Origin: a bacterium UBP18_UBA7526
GTDB taxonomy: Bacteria > UBP18 > UBA7526
Direction of reading: 5' to 3'
Length of the DNA stretch: 26,106 bases
NCBI GenBank assembly: GCA_002478245.1
Contig: DLMW01000039.1
Coordinates: forward strand, 10,726-36,831
The notes beneath the pieces are model-generated. The model worked only from the letters and a program-made list of their open reading frames with translations. It had not been told where the DNA came from and made no database searches. The position numbers were made by a program, and so were the translations under genes. This document shows, piece after piece, positions 9,066-16,336 of this stretch (positions are counted from its first letter, which is position 1; each line of letters starts with the position of its first letter).

Positions 9066-9788
9066 ATGAACCTTATCAAGATTCTTCTGAGTTTCATCTT
9101 TCCTCTGGAATGCAGAATCTGTAAGAGGACTTTAGAAGCCGGGAACCTCACCTATATCTGCCCAGAATGCTTTACCCAGATTAGATTCATTGAAGAGCCT
9201 TACTGCCTCAAGTGTGGCCGACCTCTAAAATCCTCTGAGAATCGGATCTGTAAGGATTGTCAAAAGGAGAGACGTTACTTCAAGAGAATATATTCCATGG
9301 GCCCCTATCAAGGAGTACTAAGAGAGGCCATTCTACTCCTTAAATACGAAAGGGTAAAAGCCCTCATCCCCCTTCTAGGAGAACTACTCCTAAAGTATTG
9401 TCAAGAAAATCTAAAAATGGATGATTTTGATTTAATTCTCCCGGTCCCTCTCTTCAGGAGTAAGGAGAGAGACAGGGAGTTCAATCAGGCAGAGGCCTTT
9501 GCCCGAATAATCGGTAGGCATTACTCCCTCCCCCTTTCTCACGGGGATCTATTGAGAATAAGGGATACCAGAAGCATGAGTAGCCTTTCCCCTGAAGAGA
9601 GGAGAAGGAACGTAAAGAACGCTTTTATAGTAAGAAAGGAAAAAGAGATTAGGAATAAGAGAATCCTTTTGATCGATGATATCTGCACGACCGCCGCTAC
9701 TGTAGATGAATGCAGTAAGGTCCTGCTTACTGCTGGAGCAAGAGAGGTAACGGTCCTTACCTTGGCCCGAACAATCTCAAAAATTTGA
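9066..9788 (+). CDS. comF: ComF family protein (amidophosphoribosyltransferase-like)
   Basis: ComF proteins assist single-stranded DNA handling in natural transformation in some species; many carriers have no proven competence, so the role here is uncertain. The 240-residue protein has an N-terminal zinc-finger part with several Cys pairs (CRIC near 16-19, CPEC, CLKC, CKDC), then a type I phosphoribosyltransferase domain with the PRPP-binding motif ILLIDDICTTAATVDEC at about residues 200-216. ATG at 9066 matches the usual family N-terminus (LLSFIFPLECRIC). No Shine-Dalgarno precedes it. The gene is divergent from lptF and its stop codon lies inside the -35 box of the gap promoter. Confidence 0.9.
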   Translation: MNLIKILLSFIFPLECRICKRTLEAGNLTYICPECFTQIRFIEEPYCLKCGRPLKSSENRICKDCQKERRYFKRIYSMGPYQGVLREAILLLKYERVKALIPLLGELLLKYCQENLKMDDFDLILPVPLFRSKERDREFNQAEAFARIIGRHYSLPLSHGDLLRIRDTRSMSSLSPEERRRNVKNAFIVRKEKEIRNKRILLIDDICTTAATVDECSKVLLTAGAREVTVLTLARTISKI

Positions 9789-9813
9789 CTTATTCTTAAA
9801 GATATGCTATTAT
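9785..9813 (+). promoter_or_regulatory. Predicted promoter for gap-pgk-secG
   Basis: TTGACT (9785-9790), 17-base spacer, then TATTAT (9808-9813) preceded by TGC, an extended -10 form. It overlaps the comF stop codon and is built like the infC promoter. Confidence 0.8.
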
Positions 9814-9818
9814 ATTGA

Positions 9819-10844
<1,026 letters not shown>

Positions 10845-10858
10845 CCAGTAGACAGCGA

Positions 10859-10874
10859 CCCTGATGAATCGGGG
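10859..10874 (+). repeat. Small hairpin between gap and pgk
   Basis: CCCTGA and TCGGGG pair (one G-T) around a TGAA loop. There is no T-run, so this is not a terminator; it may protect the 3' end of the gap message. Confidence 0.35.
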
Positions 10875-10880
10875 GAGCGG

Positions 10881-10914
10881 GTAAACTGGAAACTATTCCC
10901 CCTGCGAAGCGAGG
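10881..10914 (+). repeat. Composite repeat: TAAACTGG word plus AGCGA repeat, upstream of pgk
   Basis: A GTAAACTGGAAACTAT stretch (10881-10896) runs into CCCTGCGAAGCGAGG (10900-10914). The final GAGG is six bases before the ATG at 10921 and is the only Shine-Dalgarno candidate for pgk. The core differs from the other copies by CTGCGA in place of CGAGCGA. Confidence 0.75.
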
Positions 10915-10920
10915 ATGGGA

Positions 10921-12105
10921 ATGGATAAATTAAGTATCGATGATTTGGATTTAAAGGGCAAAAGAATTCTCATCCGGGTGGACTTCAATGTTCCGCTGGA
11001 GAAGGGGAAGGTCACGGATGATACCCGCATCAGGGCCTCTCTCCCGACCATAAAGAGGGTCCTGGAACAGGGAGGGAAAGCCATTTTAATCTCCCATCTC
11101 GGTCGACCAGAAGGGAAGGTAAGAGAAGAGCTAAGCCTTTCTCCAGTAGCAGAGAGATTGGGAAGACTGCTCAAAAGAAGGATAAAGAAGCTCGATGACT
11201 GCATTGGGAAAGAGGTAAAAGAGGCGGTCAGGAATTTGAGAGATGGTGAGGTAATACTCTTAGAGAACCTCAGATTCCACAGAGAAGAGGAAGAAAACGA
11301 CCCCGGGTTTGCCGAGGAGCTGGCCAGTCTGGGGGATGTCTTTATCAACGATGCCTTTGGTACCGCCCATCGCGCCCATGCCTCAACCGTGGGAGTAACC
11401 AAATTTCTCCCTTCTGCCTGTGGCTATCTATTAAGGAAAGAGATCGAATACTTAGGGAAGGTTCTCTCTAATCCTGAGAGGCCCTTCATCGTTATCTTAG
11501 GAGGAGCAAAGGTATCGACGAAGATTGGGGTCATCAAAAATCTTCTGGGCAAGGCAGACATCTTCATCTTTGGAGGAGGGATGGCCTATACCTTCTTCAA
11601 GGCTCGGGGAGTGGAGACGGGCAGGTCCTTGGTAGAGGAGGATAAGATAGATCTCGCCAAGGAGATACTGATCGAGGCCATAAGCAAAGGGATCCCTATC
11701 CTTCTTCCCATCGATCATGTAGTGGCGGATAGGATAGCAGCCGATGCTAAAGTAGAAATCGTTCAGCGCCTGGGCATTCCTCCTGACTGGCAGGCGGTGG
11801 ACATCGGACCAGCCACCATCGCCAAATTCGGCCATGCCATAAATAAGGGAAGGACTATTCTGTGGAATGGTCCCATGGGGATTTTTGAGATCGAGCCTTT
11901 CAGTAAGGGAACATTTGCCATCGCTAAACTCCTGGCAGAATCAAAGGCTATCACGGTCATCGGGGGAGGGGATTCTGTAGCCGCTATTGCAAAGGCAGGT
12001 CTTACGGATAGAATGAGCCATGTCTCCACTGGGGGAGGAGCTTCTCTGGAATTCTTGGAGGGGAAGGAACTCCCGGGAGTAACGGCCCTAACTGATAAGG
12101 AGTGA
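10921..12105 (+). CDS. pgk: Phosphoglycerate kinase
   Basis: PGK transfers phosphate from 1,3-bisphosphoglycerate to ADP, using the product of the upstream gap gene. The 394-residue protein has all landmarks: RVDFNVPL, SHLGRPEGK, VFINDAFGTAHRAHAS, ILGGAKVSTKIGV, GGGMAYTFFKA, ILWNGPMGIFE and the C-terminal nucleotide site HVSTGGGASLEFLEGKELPG. ATG codons stand at 10915 and 10921; the second is chosen because the GAGG at 10911-10914 touches the first but is six bases from the second. The Shine-Dalgarno belongs to a dispersed repeat. The stop overlaps the Shine-Dalgarno region of secG; triosephosphate isomerase, often fused to or next to pgk, is missing. Confidence 0.96.
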   Translation: MDKLSIDDLDLKGKRILIRVDFNVPLEKGKVTDDTRIRASLPTIKRVLEQGGKAILISHLGRPEGKVREELSLSPVAERLGRLLKRRIKKLDDCIGKEVKEAVRNLRDGEVILLENLRFHREEEENDPGFAEELASLGDVFINDAFGTAHRAHASTVGVTKFLPSACGYLLRKEIEYLGKVLSNPERPFIVILGGAKVSTKIGVIKNLLGKADIFIFGGGMAYTFFKARGVETGRSLVEEDKIDLAKEILIEAISKGIPILLPIDHVVADRIAADAKVEIVQRLGIPPDWQAVDIGPATIAKFGHAINKGRTILWNGPMGIFEIEPFSKGTFAIAKLLAESKAITVIGGGDSVAAIAKAGLTDRMSHVSTGGGASLEFLEGKELPGVTALTDKE

Positions 12106-12107
12106 AG

Positions 12108-12404
12108 ATGTTTAATCTAATCCTGGGAATCCATATCATAGCAAGTATTTTATTAATCCTTATTATCCTCATGCAGTCTGCCAAAGGGGGAGGTCTGGGA
12201 GGAGCTTTCGGGGGAATAACCGAGACTACCTTGGGCACTCGCGCAGGTACCTTTTTAACCAGGCTCACTACTACCTTAGCCATCCTCTTCATGATTACTT
12301 CCCTAACCTTAGTCGTTCTTTCTAGTAAGAGGAGAGTCTCTGTCATGGAAGAAGAAGCAGCAGTAGAGACCATCCCGGAGCAAAAAGTTCCAGAGGGTGA
12401 GTAA
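12108..12404 (+). CDS. secG: Protein-export membrane protein SecG
   Basis: SecG is the small accessory subunit of the SecYEG translocation channel in the inner membrane. The 98-residue product has two hydrophobic segments (about 3-22 and 52-74) joined by the conserved glycine-rich loop LMQSAKGGGLGGAFGG, followed by an acidic tail. The ATG at 12108 has AAGGAG (12097-12102) five bases upstream; a GTG at 12102 in the same frame is less likely as it sits inside that Shine-Dalgarno. The start follows the pgk stop by two bases, so secG is read from the gap operon. Confidence 0.93.
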   Translation: MFNLILGIHIIASILLILIILMQSAKGGGLGGAFGGITETTLGTRAGTFLTRLTTTLAILFMITSLTLVVLSSKRRVSVMEEEAAVETIPEQKVPEGE

Positions 12405-12517
12405 CCGGATTTTGCATTTTTCATCAAACGGTTTTCTAATTTCAGATTTCCCTATTAGTCTTCGATTTCTATTCACTGTTTTCGGATGATACGAAGTTCA
12501 GCAGCTAAATTATAGAA

Positions 12518-12602
12518 GGGCTGGTGGCGGAACTGGTATACGCGCACGTTTGAGGGGCGTGTGGGGTAACCCGTGGAGGTTCAAGTCCTCTCCAGCCCAC
12601 CA
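12518..12602 (+). tRNA. tRNA-Leu (anticodon GAG)
   Basis: The acceptor stem GGGCTGG/CCAGCCC is perfect. The anticodon arm CACGT-TTGAGGG-GCGTG gives GAG, reading leucine CTC/CTT codons. A long variable arm typical of leucine tRNA follows, then the T-arm GGTTCAAGTCC. The 3' CCA (12600-12602) is encoded. It is the first tRNA of the cluster. Confidence 0.95.
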
Positions 12603-12605
12603 GAG

Positions 12606-12680
12606 GCGGGCGTCGTATAGTGGTTAATACACTAGCTTGCCAAGCTAGCGACGAGGGTTCGATTCCCTTCGCCCGCTCCA
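12606..12680 (+). tRNA. tRNA-Gly (anticodon GCC)
   Basis: Acceptor GCGGGCG/CGCCCGC, anticodon arm CTAGC-TTGCCAA-GCTAG, T-arm GGGTTCGATTCCC. Discriminator T and an encoded CCA end at 12680. Only three bases separate it from the preceding tRNA. Confidence 0.96.
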
Positions 12681-12684
12681 ATAT

Positions 12685-12757
<73 letters not shown>

Positions 12758-12775
12758 TTATATTGCATATTTGAA

Positions 12776-12804
12776 GGTATCGGAATTTCAATAATTCCGA
12801 TACC
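12776..12804. repeat. Perfect 12-bp inverted repeat downstream of tRNA-Cys
   Basis: GGATCGG-type stem: GGTATCGGAATT (12776-12787) pairs with AATTCCGATACC (12793-12804) around the loop TCAAT. It has no following T-run, so it is not a classical terminator; it could be a processing signal or an element end. Confidence 0.75.
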
Positions 12805-12952
12805 AAAGGATTAGGGGGTCTGTCTTTGCGAGAGAATCTGCTTTCCCCCAGGGGGTGACAGGGAGGCAAAGCATGCCTTTGCTCTCCTGCCAGAGGGGGT
12901 GCCGGCTGCGACGAATAAGGAGCAGCGAGCGACCCGAAGGGGTTATCTTGAG

Positions 12953-13000
12953 GCGGGACAAAACCGTTATTCGTGGGTGCAATTTCCACCCGCACCTCCA
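12953..13000 (+). pseudogene. 3' half of a second tRNA-Cys-like gene
   Basis: CAAAACCGTTATTC (12959-12972) is identical to tRNA-Cys. It is followed by a T-arm-like stem GTGGG/TCCAC with the loop TGCAATT, which lacks the normal TTC, then CCGCACC, discriminator T and CCA at 12998-13000. A 5' acceptor strand GGTGCGG is not found at the proper distance; the nearest match, GGTGCCGG (about 12897-12904), needs a bulged C and lies in unrelated sequence. The anticodon loop is two bases short. This reads as a decayed or recombined tRNA and not a working gene. Confidence 0.6.
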
Positions 13001-13002
13001 AT

Positions 13003-13088
13003 GCCGGGGTGGCGGAATAGGTAGACGCTACAGACTTAAAATCTGTTGTCCCGTAAGGGGCATGCCGGTTCGACTCCGGCCCTCGGCA
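13003..13088 (+). tRNA. tRNA-Leu (anticodon TAA)
   Basis: Acceptor GCCGGGG/CCTCGGC (one G-T pair), anticodon arm ACAGA-CTTAAAA-TCTGT, long variable arm, T-arm GCCGGTTCGACTCCGGC. CCA is not encoded. Confidence 0.95.
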
Positions 13089-13092
13089 CTAT

Positions 13093-13169
13093 GGGCGGTT
13101 AGCTCAGTTGGTTAGAGTACTTGCTTGACATGCAAGGGGTCACTGGTTCAAATCCAGTACCGCCCACCA
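13093..13169 (+). tRNA. tRNA-Val (anticodon GAC)
   Basis: Acceptor GGGCGGT/ACCGCCC, D-arm with GTTGGTTAGAG, anticodon arm CTTGC-TTGACAT-GCAAG, T-arm CTGGTTCAAATCCAG, encoded CCA ending at 13169. The thrS start is 22 bases further on, so tRNA cluster and thrS may share a transcript. Confidence 0.96.
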
Positions 13170-13190
13170 TTTATACTATAGGAGCAATGA

Positions 13191-14912
13191 ATGGCGAAGA
13201 GAGACCTCGCTACCCTGAGGCATTCTACGGCCCATATTCTGGCTCAAGCAGTGAAGGAACTCTTCCCCAAAGTAAAGTTGGGAATAGGCCCATCAATCCC
13301 TGATGGCTTCTATTATGACTTTGAGAAGAAAGAGCCCTTTACCCCAGAGGATCTGAAGAGGATAGAGAAGAGGATGGCCGAGATCATAGAGAAGGATCTC
13401 CCCTTCAAGAAGAGGATGCTTGAAAGGGAAGAGGCTCAAAGATTATTGAAGAGAGATAAGGAGAGATTTAAGCTGGAGCTCCTTAAAGGATTGAAGGGGA
13501 AGAGAATAAGTTTCTATGCTACGGGGGACTTCAACGACCTCTGCAAAGGGCCTCATATAAAGAGCACTAAAGAAGTAGAGGCCTTCAAACTCACCTCTAT
13601 GGCTGGTGCCTACTGGAGGGGGAAGGAGACCAATCCCATGCTCCAGAGGATATATGGCACAGCCTTCTTCACTAAGGAAGAATTGGATGAATATCTAAGG
13701 AATATTGAGGAAGCGAAGAAAAGGGATCATAGAAAGTTAGGGAAGTCCCTAGACCTTTTCTCCATCCATGATGAGGCCGGAGCGGGTTTAGTCATTTACC
13801 ATCCCAAGGGAGCTATCTTAAGAAAGATAATTGAGGATTTTATAGAAGAAGAACACGAAAAGAGAGGCTATCAATCGGTCATTACTCCCCATATGTATCG
13901 GATAGACCTATGGAAGAGGTCTGGCCATTATGACTTCTATCGGCAGTTGATGTACTTCTTCGAGATAGAAAATCAGGAGTATGCCATAAAGCCCATGAAC
14001 TGTCCGGGTCATGTCCTGGTCTATAAGAGTAAGATCCGCAGCTATAGAGACCTACCCATAAGATACTTTGAACTGGGAACGGTCTACAGGCACGAAAGAT
14101 CGGGGGTGATGCATGGCCTGATGAGGGCGCGGGGATTTACTCAGGATGATGGCCACATCTTCTGTACCCCAGAGCAACTTAAAGAGGAGATAGAGAAAGC
14201 GGTCTTTTTCGCTTTAGATATTTTGAAGACCTTTGGTTTCGGCTATAAGCTCATTCTCTCTACCCGGCCAGAGGATTATATCGGAAGTAAGAAAAACTGG
14301 GAACAGGCTACGGAGGCCTTGAAGGAGGCGCTAAAAGAGAGTGGGCTAGATTATGAGATTGCCCCTGGTGAAGGTGCCTTTTATGGGCCGAAGATCGATA
14401 TCCAGATCGCGGATGCCTTAGGGAGACTCTGGCAGTGTTCCACCATCCAGGTGGACTTCAACTTCCCGGAGAAGTTCAACCTCTCCTATACGGGAAGGGA
14501 CGGAAAGAGATATCGATGCATCATGATCCATAGGGCCTTACTAGGAAGCATGGAGAGGTTCTTGGGGGTTTTGATTGAACATTATGGAGGAGCATTTCCG
14601 GTCTGGATCTCCCCCGTTCAGGTAAAAATCCTCCCCATTGCCGAGCGCCATATGGAGTATGCTTTAGAGGTAAAGGGGAGGTTAGAGAGAGAGAATCTGA
14701 GGGTAGAGTTAGACAGTCGGAATGAGAAGATCGGCTATAAAATTAGAGAGGCCCAATTAGAGAAGATTCCCTATATGCTTGTTCTTGGAGATAAAGAGGC
14801 AAAGAGCGGGAGTGTGGCTTTAAGACTGAGAAGCGAAGAGGACTTGGGCCAGGTAAAGGTAGATGAGTTTGTTAGCAAAGTTTCCCGTGAAATAAAGAGA
14901 AAGAAAAATTGA
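13191..14912 (+). CDS. thrS: Threonyl-tRNA synthetase lacking the N-terminal TGS domain
   Basis: ThrRS charges tRNA-Thr with threonine. The 573-residue protein starts directly with the editing (N2) domain, RHSTAHILAQAVKELFP, instead of the usual TGS domain of about 60 residues. Editing-site residues are intact (HSTAH, CKGPH). The class II catalytic core follows: YAIKPMNCPGH, motif 2 YRHERSGVMHGLMRARGFTQDDGH and motif 3 ALLGSMERFLGVLIEHYGG, with a C-terminal anticodon-binding domain. ATG at 13191 has GGAG six bases upstream, and tRNA-Val ends 21 bases before it, so no longer form is possible. The stop codon lies inside the -35 box of the infC promoter. Confidence 0.96.
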   Translation: MAKRDLATLRHSTAHILAQAVKELFPKVKLGIGPSIPDGFYYDFEKKEPFTPEDLKRIEKRMAEIIEKDLPFKKRMLEREEAQRLLKRDKERFKLELLKGLKGKRISFYATGDFNDLCKGPHIKSTKEVEAFKLTSMAGAYWRGKETNPMLQRIYGTAFFTKEELDEYLRNIEEAKKRDHRKLGKSLDLFSIHDEAGAGLVIYHPKGAILRKIIEDFIEEEHEKRGYQSVITPHMYRIDLWKRSGHYDFYRQLMYFFEIENQEYAIKPMNCPGHVLVYKSKIRSYRDLPIRYFELGTVYRHERSGVMHGLMRARGFTQDDGHIFCTPEQLKEEIEKAVFFALDILKTFGFGYKLILSTRPEDYIGSKKNWEQATEALKEALKESGLDYEIAPGEGAFYGPKIDIQIADALGRLWQCSTIQVDFNFPEKFNLSYTGRDGKRYRCIMIHRALLGSMERFLGVLIEHYGGAFPVWISPVQVKILPIAERHMEYALEVKGRLERENLRVELDSRNEKIGYKIREAQLEKIPYMLVLGDKEAKSGSVALRLRSEEDLGQVKVDEFVSKVSREIKRKKN

Positions 14913-14937
14913 CATTCTTTGCCAGTTATGCTAAAAT
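14909..14937 (+). promoter_or_regulatory. Predicted promoter for infC-rpmI-rplT
   Basis: A consensus TTGACA (14909-14914), a 17-base spacer and TAAAAT (14932-14937) preceded by TGC (extended -10). It overlaps the thrS stop. This is the strongest promoter I see in the window. Confidence 0.88.
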
Positions 14938-14943
14938 TTTGAA

Positions 14944-15050
14944 TGAAGTGGAGGCTATCTGCTTCTCACCTTACAGCGTCTTTAGATGAGAAGACTGCTC
15001 GTAGGGTTTAGATATAGAAAGGATGGCTTCTGCCATCCAAATTTTTTAAT
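14944..15050 (+). promoter_or_regulatory. infC operon leader, probable L20-type autoregulatory attenuator
   Basis: About 120 untranslated bases lie between the promoter and infC. They hold a stem CTTCTCA (14962-14968)/TGAGAAG (14987-14993) and a terminator at 15021-15047. GCTATCT (14954-14960) can pair with the 5' arm of that terminator (GGATGGC, 15021-15027), a possible antiterminator. In Firmicutes the infC-rpmI-rplT operon is controlled by L20 binding to such a leader; the layout here agrees, but the RNA fold is my reading by eye. Confidence 0.65.
15021..15047 (+). terminator. Attenuator terminator in the infC leader
   Basis: Stem GGATGGC/GCCATCC with loop TTCT, then AAATTTTTT. It is placed between the promoter and the infC start, only 20 bases before the ATT codon, so it can serve only as a regulated (premature) terminator. 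Confidence 0.85.
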
Positions 15051-15066
15051 CTAGGAGGAAGAAAAG

Positions 15067-15573
15067 ATTAAAGGAGGGTTGAGAGTAAACGAGGCCATCT
15101 TGGCAAAAGAGGTAAGGGTGATTGACAAAGAGGGTAAGCAGCTGGGGATCATGGAAGTAGGGAAGGCTTTAGAGATTGCCCGAAGAGAGGCTTTGGACTT
15201 AATAGAGGTTGCTCCCCAGGCCTCTCCCCCTGTCTGCCGGGTAATGGATTACGGAAAGTTTAGGTACCAGCAAGAGAGGAGACTACGAAAAGAGAGAAAG
15301 AAGCAGAAGACCTATGAGATTAAACAAGTGAAGATGCGCATCAAGATCGGGGAGCATGACTATCAGGTGAAGAAACGCCTGGCTCTGAAATTCTTGGAGA
15401 GAGGGGATAAGGTCAAGGTGACCATCATGTTCTTGGGGAGACAGGTCTCCTATCCAGAGCTGGGCCGGCGCCTTCTTGATAGACTAATGGAAGAGACAAA
15501 GGAGAAGGCCTGCGTGGAGAGGGGTCCCAGACTAGAAGGCTACAACATGACCATGGTCCTCAGACCCAAGTAA
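15067..15573 (+). CDS. infC: Translation initiation factor IF-3, with an ATT start codon
   Basis: IF-3 binds the 30S subunit and checks start codon and initiator tRNA. The frame contains a TTG at 15079, but that codon has its only Shine-Dalgarno one base away. The codon at 15067 is ATT, and TAGGAGG (15052-15058) stands eight bases upstream. Starting there gives [11 protein letters not shown], and E. coli IF-3, which also starts with AUU, begins MKGG. An in-frame TAG at 15052-15054 excludes longer forms. The 168-residue product has the normal two domains, including [15 protein letters not shown] and [24 protein letters not shown] permits self-repression, since IF-3 rejects non-standard start codons; that is established for E. 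coli and inferred here. Confidence 0.93.
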   Translation: MKGGLRVNEAILAKEVRVIDKEGKQLGIMEVGKALEIARREALDLIEVAPQASPPVCRVMDYGKFRYQQERRLRKERKKQKTYEIKQVKMRIKIGEHDYQVKKRLALKFLERGDKVKVTIMFLGRQVSYPELGRRLLDRLMEETKEKACVERGPRLEGYNMTMVLRPK

Positions 15574-15578
15574 AAAGT

Positions 15579-15620
15579 AGAAGAGTAAAAGAAGTAAAAT
15601 CAAGAGAAAAATACTCTTCT
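15579..15620 (+). repeat. Inverted repeat between infC and rpmI
   Basis: AGAAGAGTA (15579-15587) pairs with TACTCTTCT (15612-15620) in a 9-bp stem with an A-rich loop of 24 bases. It might slow transcription or mark an RNA cut between infC and the ribosomal protein genes. Confidence 0.45.
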
Positions 15621-15631
15621 GCTTTCTTACT

Positions 15632-15647
15632 CCGAGCGATAGCGAGG
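15632..15647 (+). repeat. Dispersed AGCGA repeat, copy upstream of rpmI
   Basis: CCGAGCGATAGCGAGG, identical to the copy before ahcY. Its terminal GAGG (15644-15647) lies six bases before the rpmI ATG and serves as the likely Shine-Dalgarno. Confidence 0.85.
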
Positions 15648-15653
15648 AAAGAG

Positions 15654-15851
15654 ATGCCTAAAATAAAGACCAAAAGAGGAGCAGCTAAAAGGTTCCGATT
15701 AACTAAGAAGGGAAAGATCAAGAGAAAGAAGGCCTTTAAGAGTCATATTTTGACCAAGAAGAGCGCCAAGAGGAAGAGAGGCCTTAAGAGACCAGGCCTA
15801 ATTCATAAGACGGATATGAAGCGCATCAAGAGATTAATCCCCTATGGATAA
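15654..15851 (+). CDS. rpmI: 50S ribosomal protein L35
   Basis: L35 is a small basic protein of the large ribosomal subunit. The 65-residue product begins [14 protein letters not shown] and carries the family signature around [16 protein letters not shown]. It stands in the standard order infC-rpmI-rplT. The ribosome binding site is the end of a dispersed repeat. Confidence 0.97.
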   Translation: MPKIKTKRGAAKRFRLTKKGKIKRKKAFKSHILTKKSAKRKRGLKRPGLIHKTDMKRIKRLIPYG

Positions 15852-15884
15852 GTGCAGAGTATGGCCTTCCGGTTCATGGTGAAC

Positions 15885-15916
15885 GGTTAACTGGAAACGA
15901 ACCGAGCGAAGCGAGG
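15885..15916 (+). repeat. Composite repeat: TTAACTGG word plus AGCGA repeat, upstream of rplT
   Basis: GGTTAACTGGAAACGA (15885-15900) leads into CCGAGCGAAGCGAGG (15902-15916). The last GAGG is five bases before the rplT ATG. A TTCATGGTGAACGG stretch just before it belongs to the same family of short words as the heptamer in ahcY. Confidence 0.8.
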
Positions 15917-15921
15917 CCTTT

Positions 15922-16290
15922 ATGGTAAGGACAAAGTATGCCCCGGCAAGGAAAAGAAAGAAGAAGAGGATATTAAAAGCGGCAAAGGGATATTATGGGG
16001 CGAAGAGCAGGCTCTATCGCACAGCCAAAGAGGCGGTGACCAGATCCCTGGTCTACGCCTACCGAGACCGGAAGAGGAGAAAGAGGGACTTTAGACGCTT
16101 ATGGATCTCGAGAATAAATGCCGCCTGCCGCAGCCAAGAGATGAGTTATAATAGATTCATCAATGGACTGAAGAAGGCAAAAATAGCCATCGATCGCAAG
16201 ATGCTATCCGATTTAGCCATAAATGACCCAGATACCTTCACCCAACTGGTGGATATTGCTAAACGCCAAATGAAATCACCAAGACGCTAA
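15922..16290 (+). CDS. rplT: 50S ribosomal protein L20
   Basis: L20 is an early-assembly protein of the large subunit and, in E. coli and Firmicutes, represses its own operon by binding messenger RNA. The 122-residue product has the basic N-terminal arm (RKRKKKRILKAAKGYYG) and the globular RNA-binding domain (WISRINAACRSQEMSYNRFI), complete. The Shine-Dalgarno GAGG comes from a dispersed repeat. It ends the infC operon; no strong terminator follows before ktrB. Confidence 0.97.
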   Translation: MVRTKYAPARKRKKKRILKAAKGYYGAKSRLYRTAKEAVTRSLVYAYRDRKRRKRDFRRLWISRINAACRSQEMSYNRFINGLKKAKIAIDRKMLSDLAINDPDTFTQLVDIAKRQMKSPRR

Positions 16291-16336
16291 AACTTTTGCG
16301 CCTTTGCGAATCTTTGGCACTTACAAAGGAGAGTGA

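Larger units (their letters stand above)
12758..13002 (+). other. 245-base gap in the tRNA cluster with hairpin, GC-rich repeat and tRNA-Cys-like remnant
   Basis: The spacing between the other tRNAs is only 3-4 bases. This gap starts AT-rich, contains a perfect 12-bp hairpin (12776-12804), then a GC-rich part with several imperfect inverted repeats (a GGGGG...CCCCC pair near 12815-12855, an imperfect stem around GCATGC near 12865-12895, GCTGC/GCAGC near 12904-12925), and ends in a tRNA-like 3' half. I see no coding sequence; the long frame on the minus strand is an artefact of tRNA sequence. Confidence 0.6.

Noticed and set aside
12396..12432. Terminator after secG
   Set aside because: AACCG and CGGTT can pair, but the stem is five bases with a loop above 20 bases and no clean T-run.
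12845..13000. Possible selenocysteine tRNA or tmRNA
   Set aside because: No TCA anticodon loop, no long paired variable arm and no tag-coding region could be found; the T-loop is not canonical and the stretch is too short for tmRNA.
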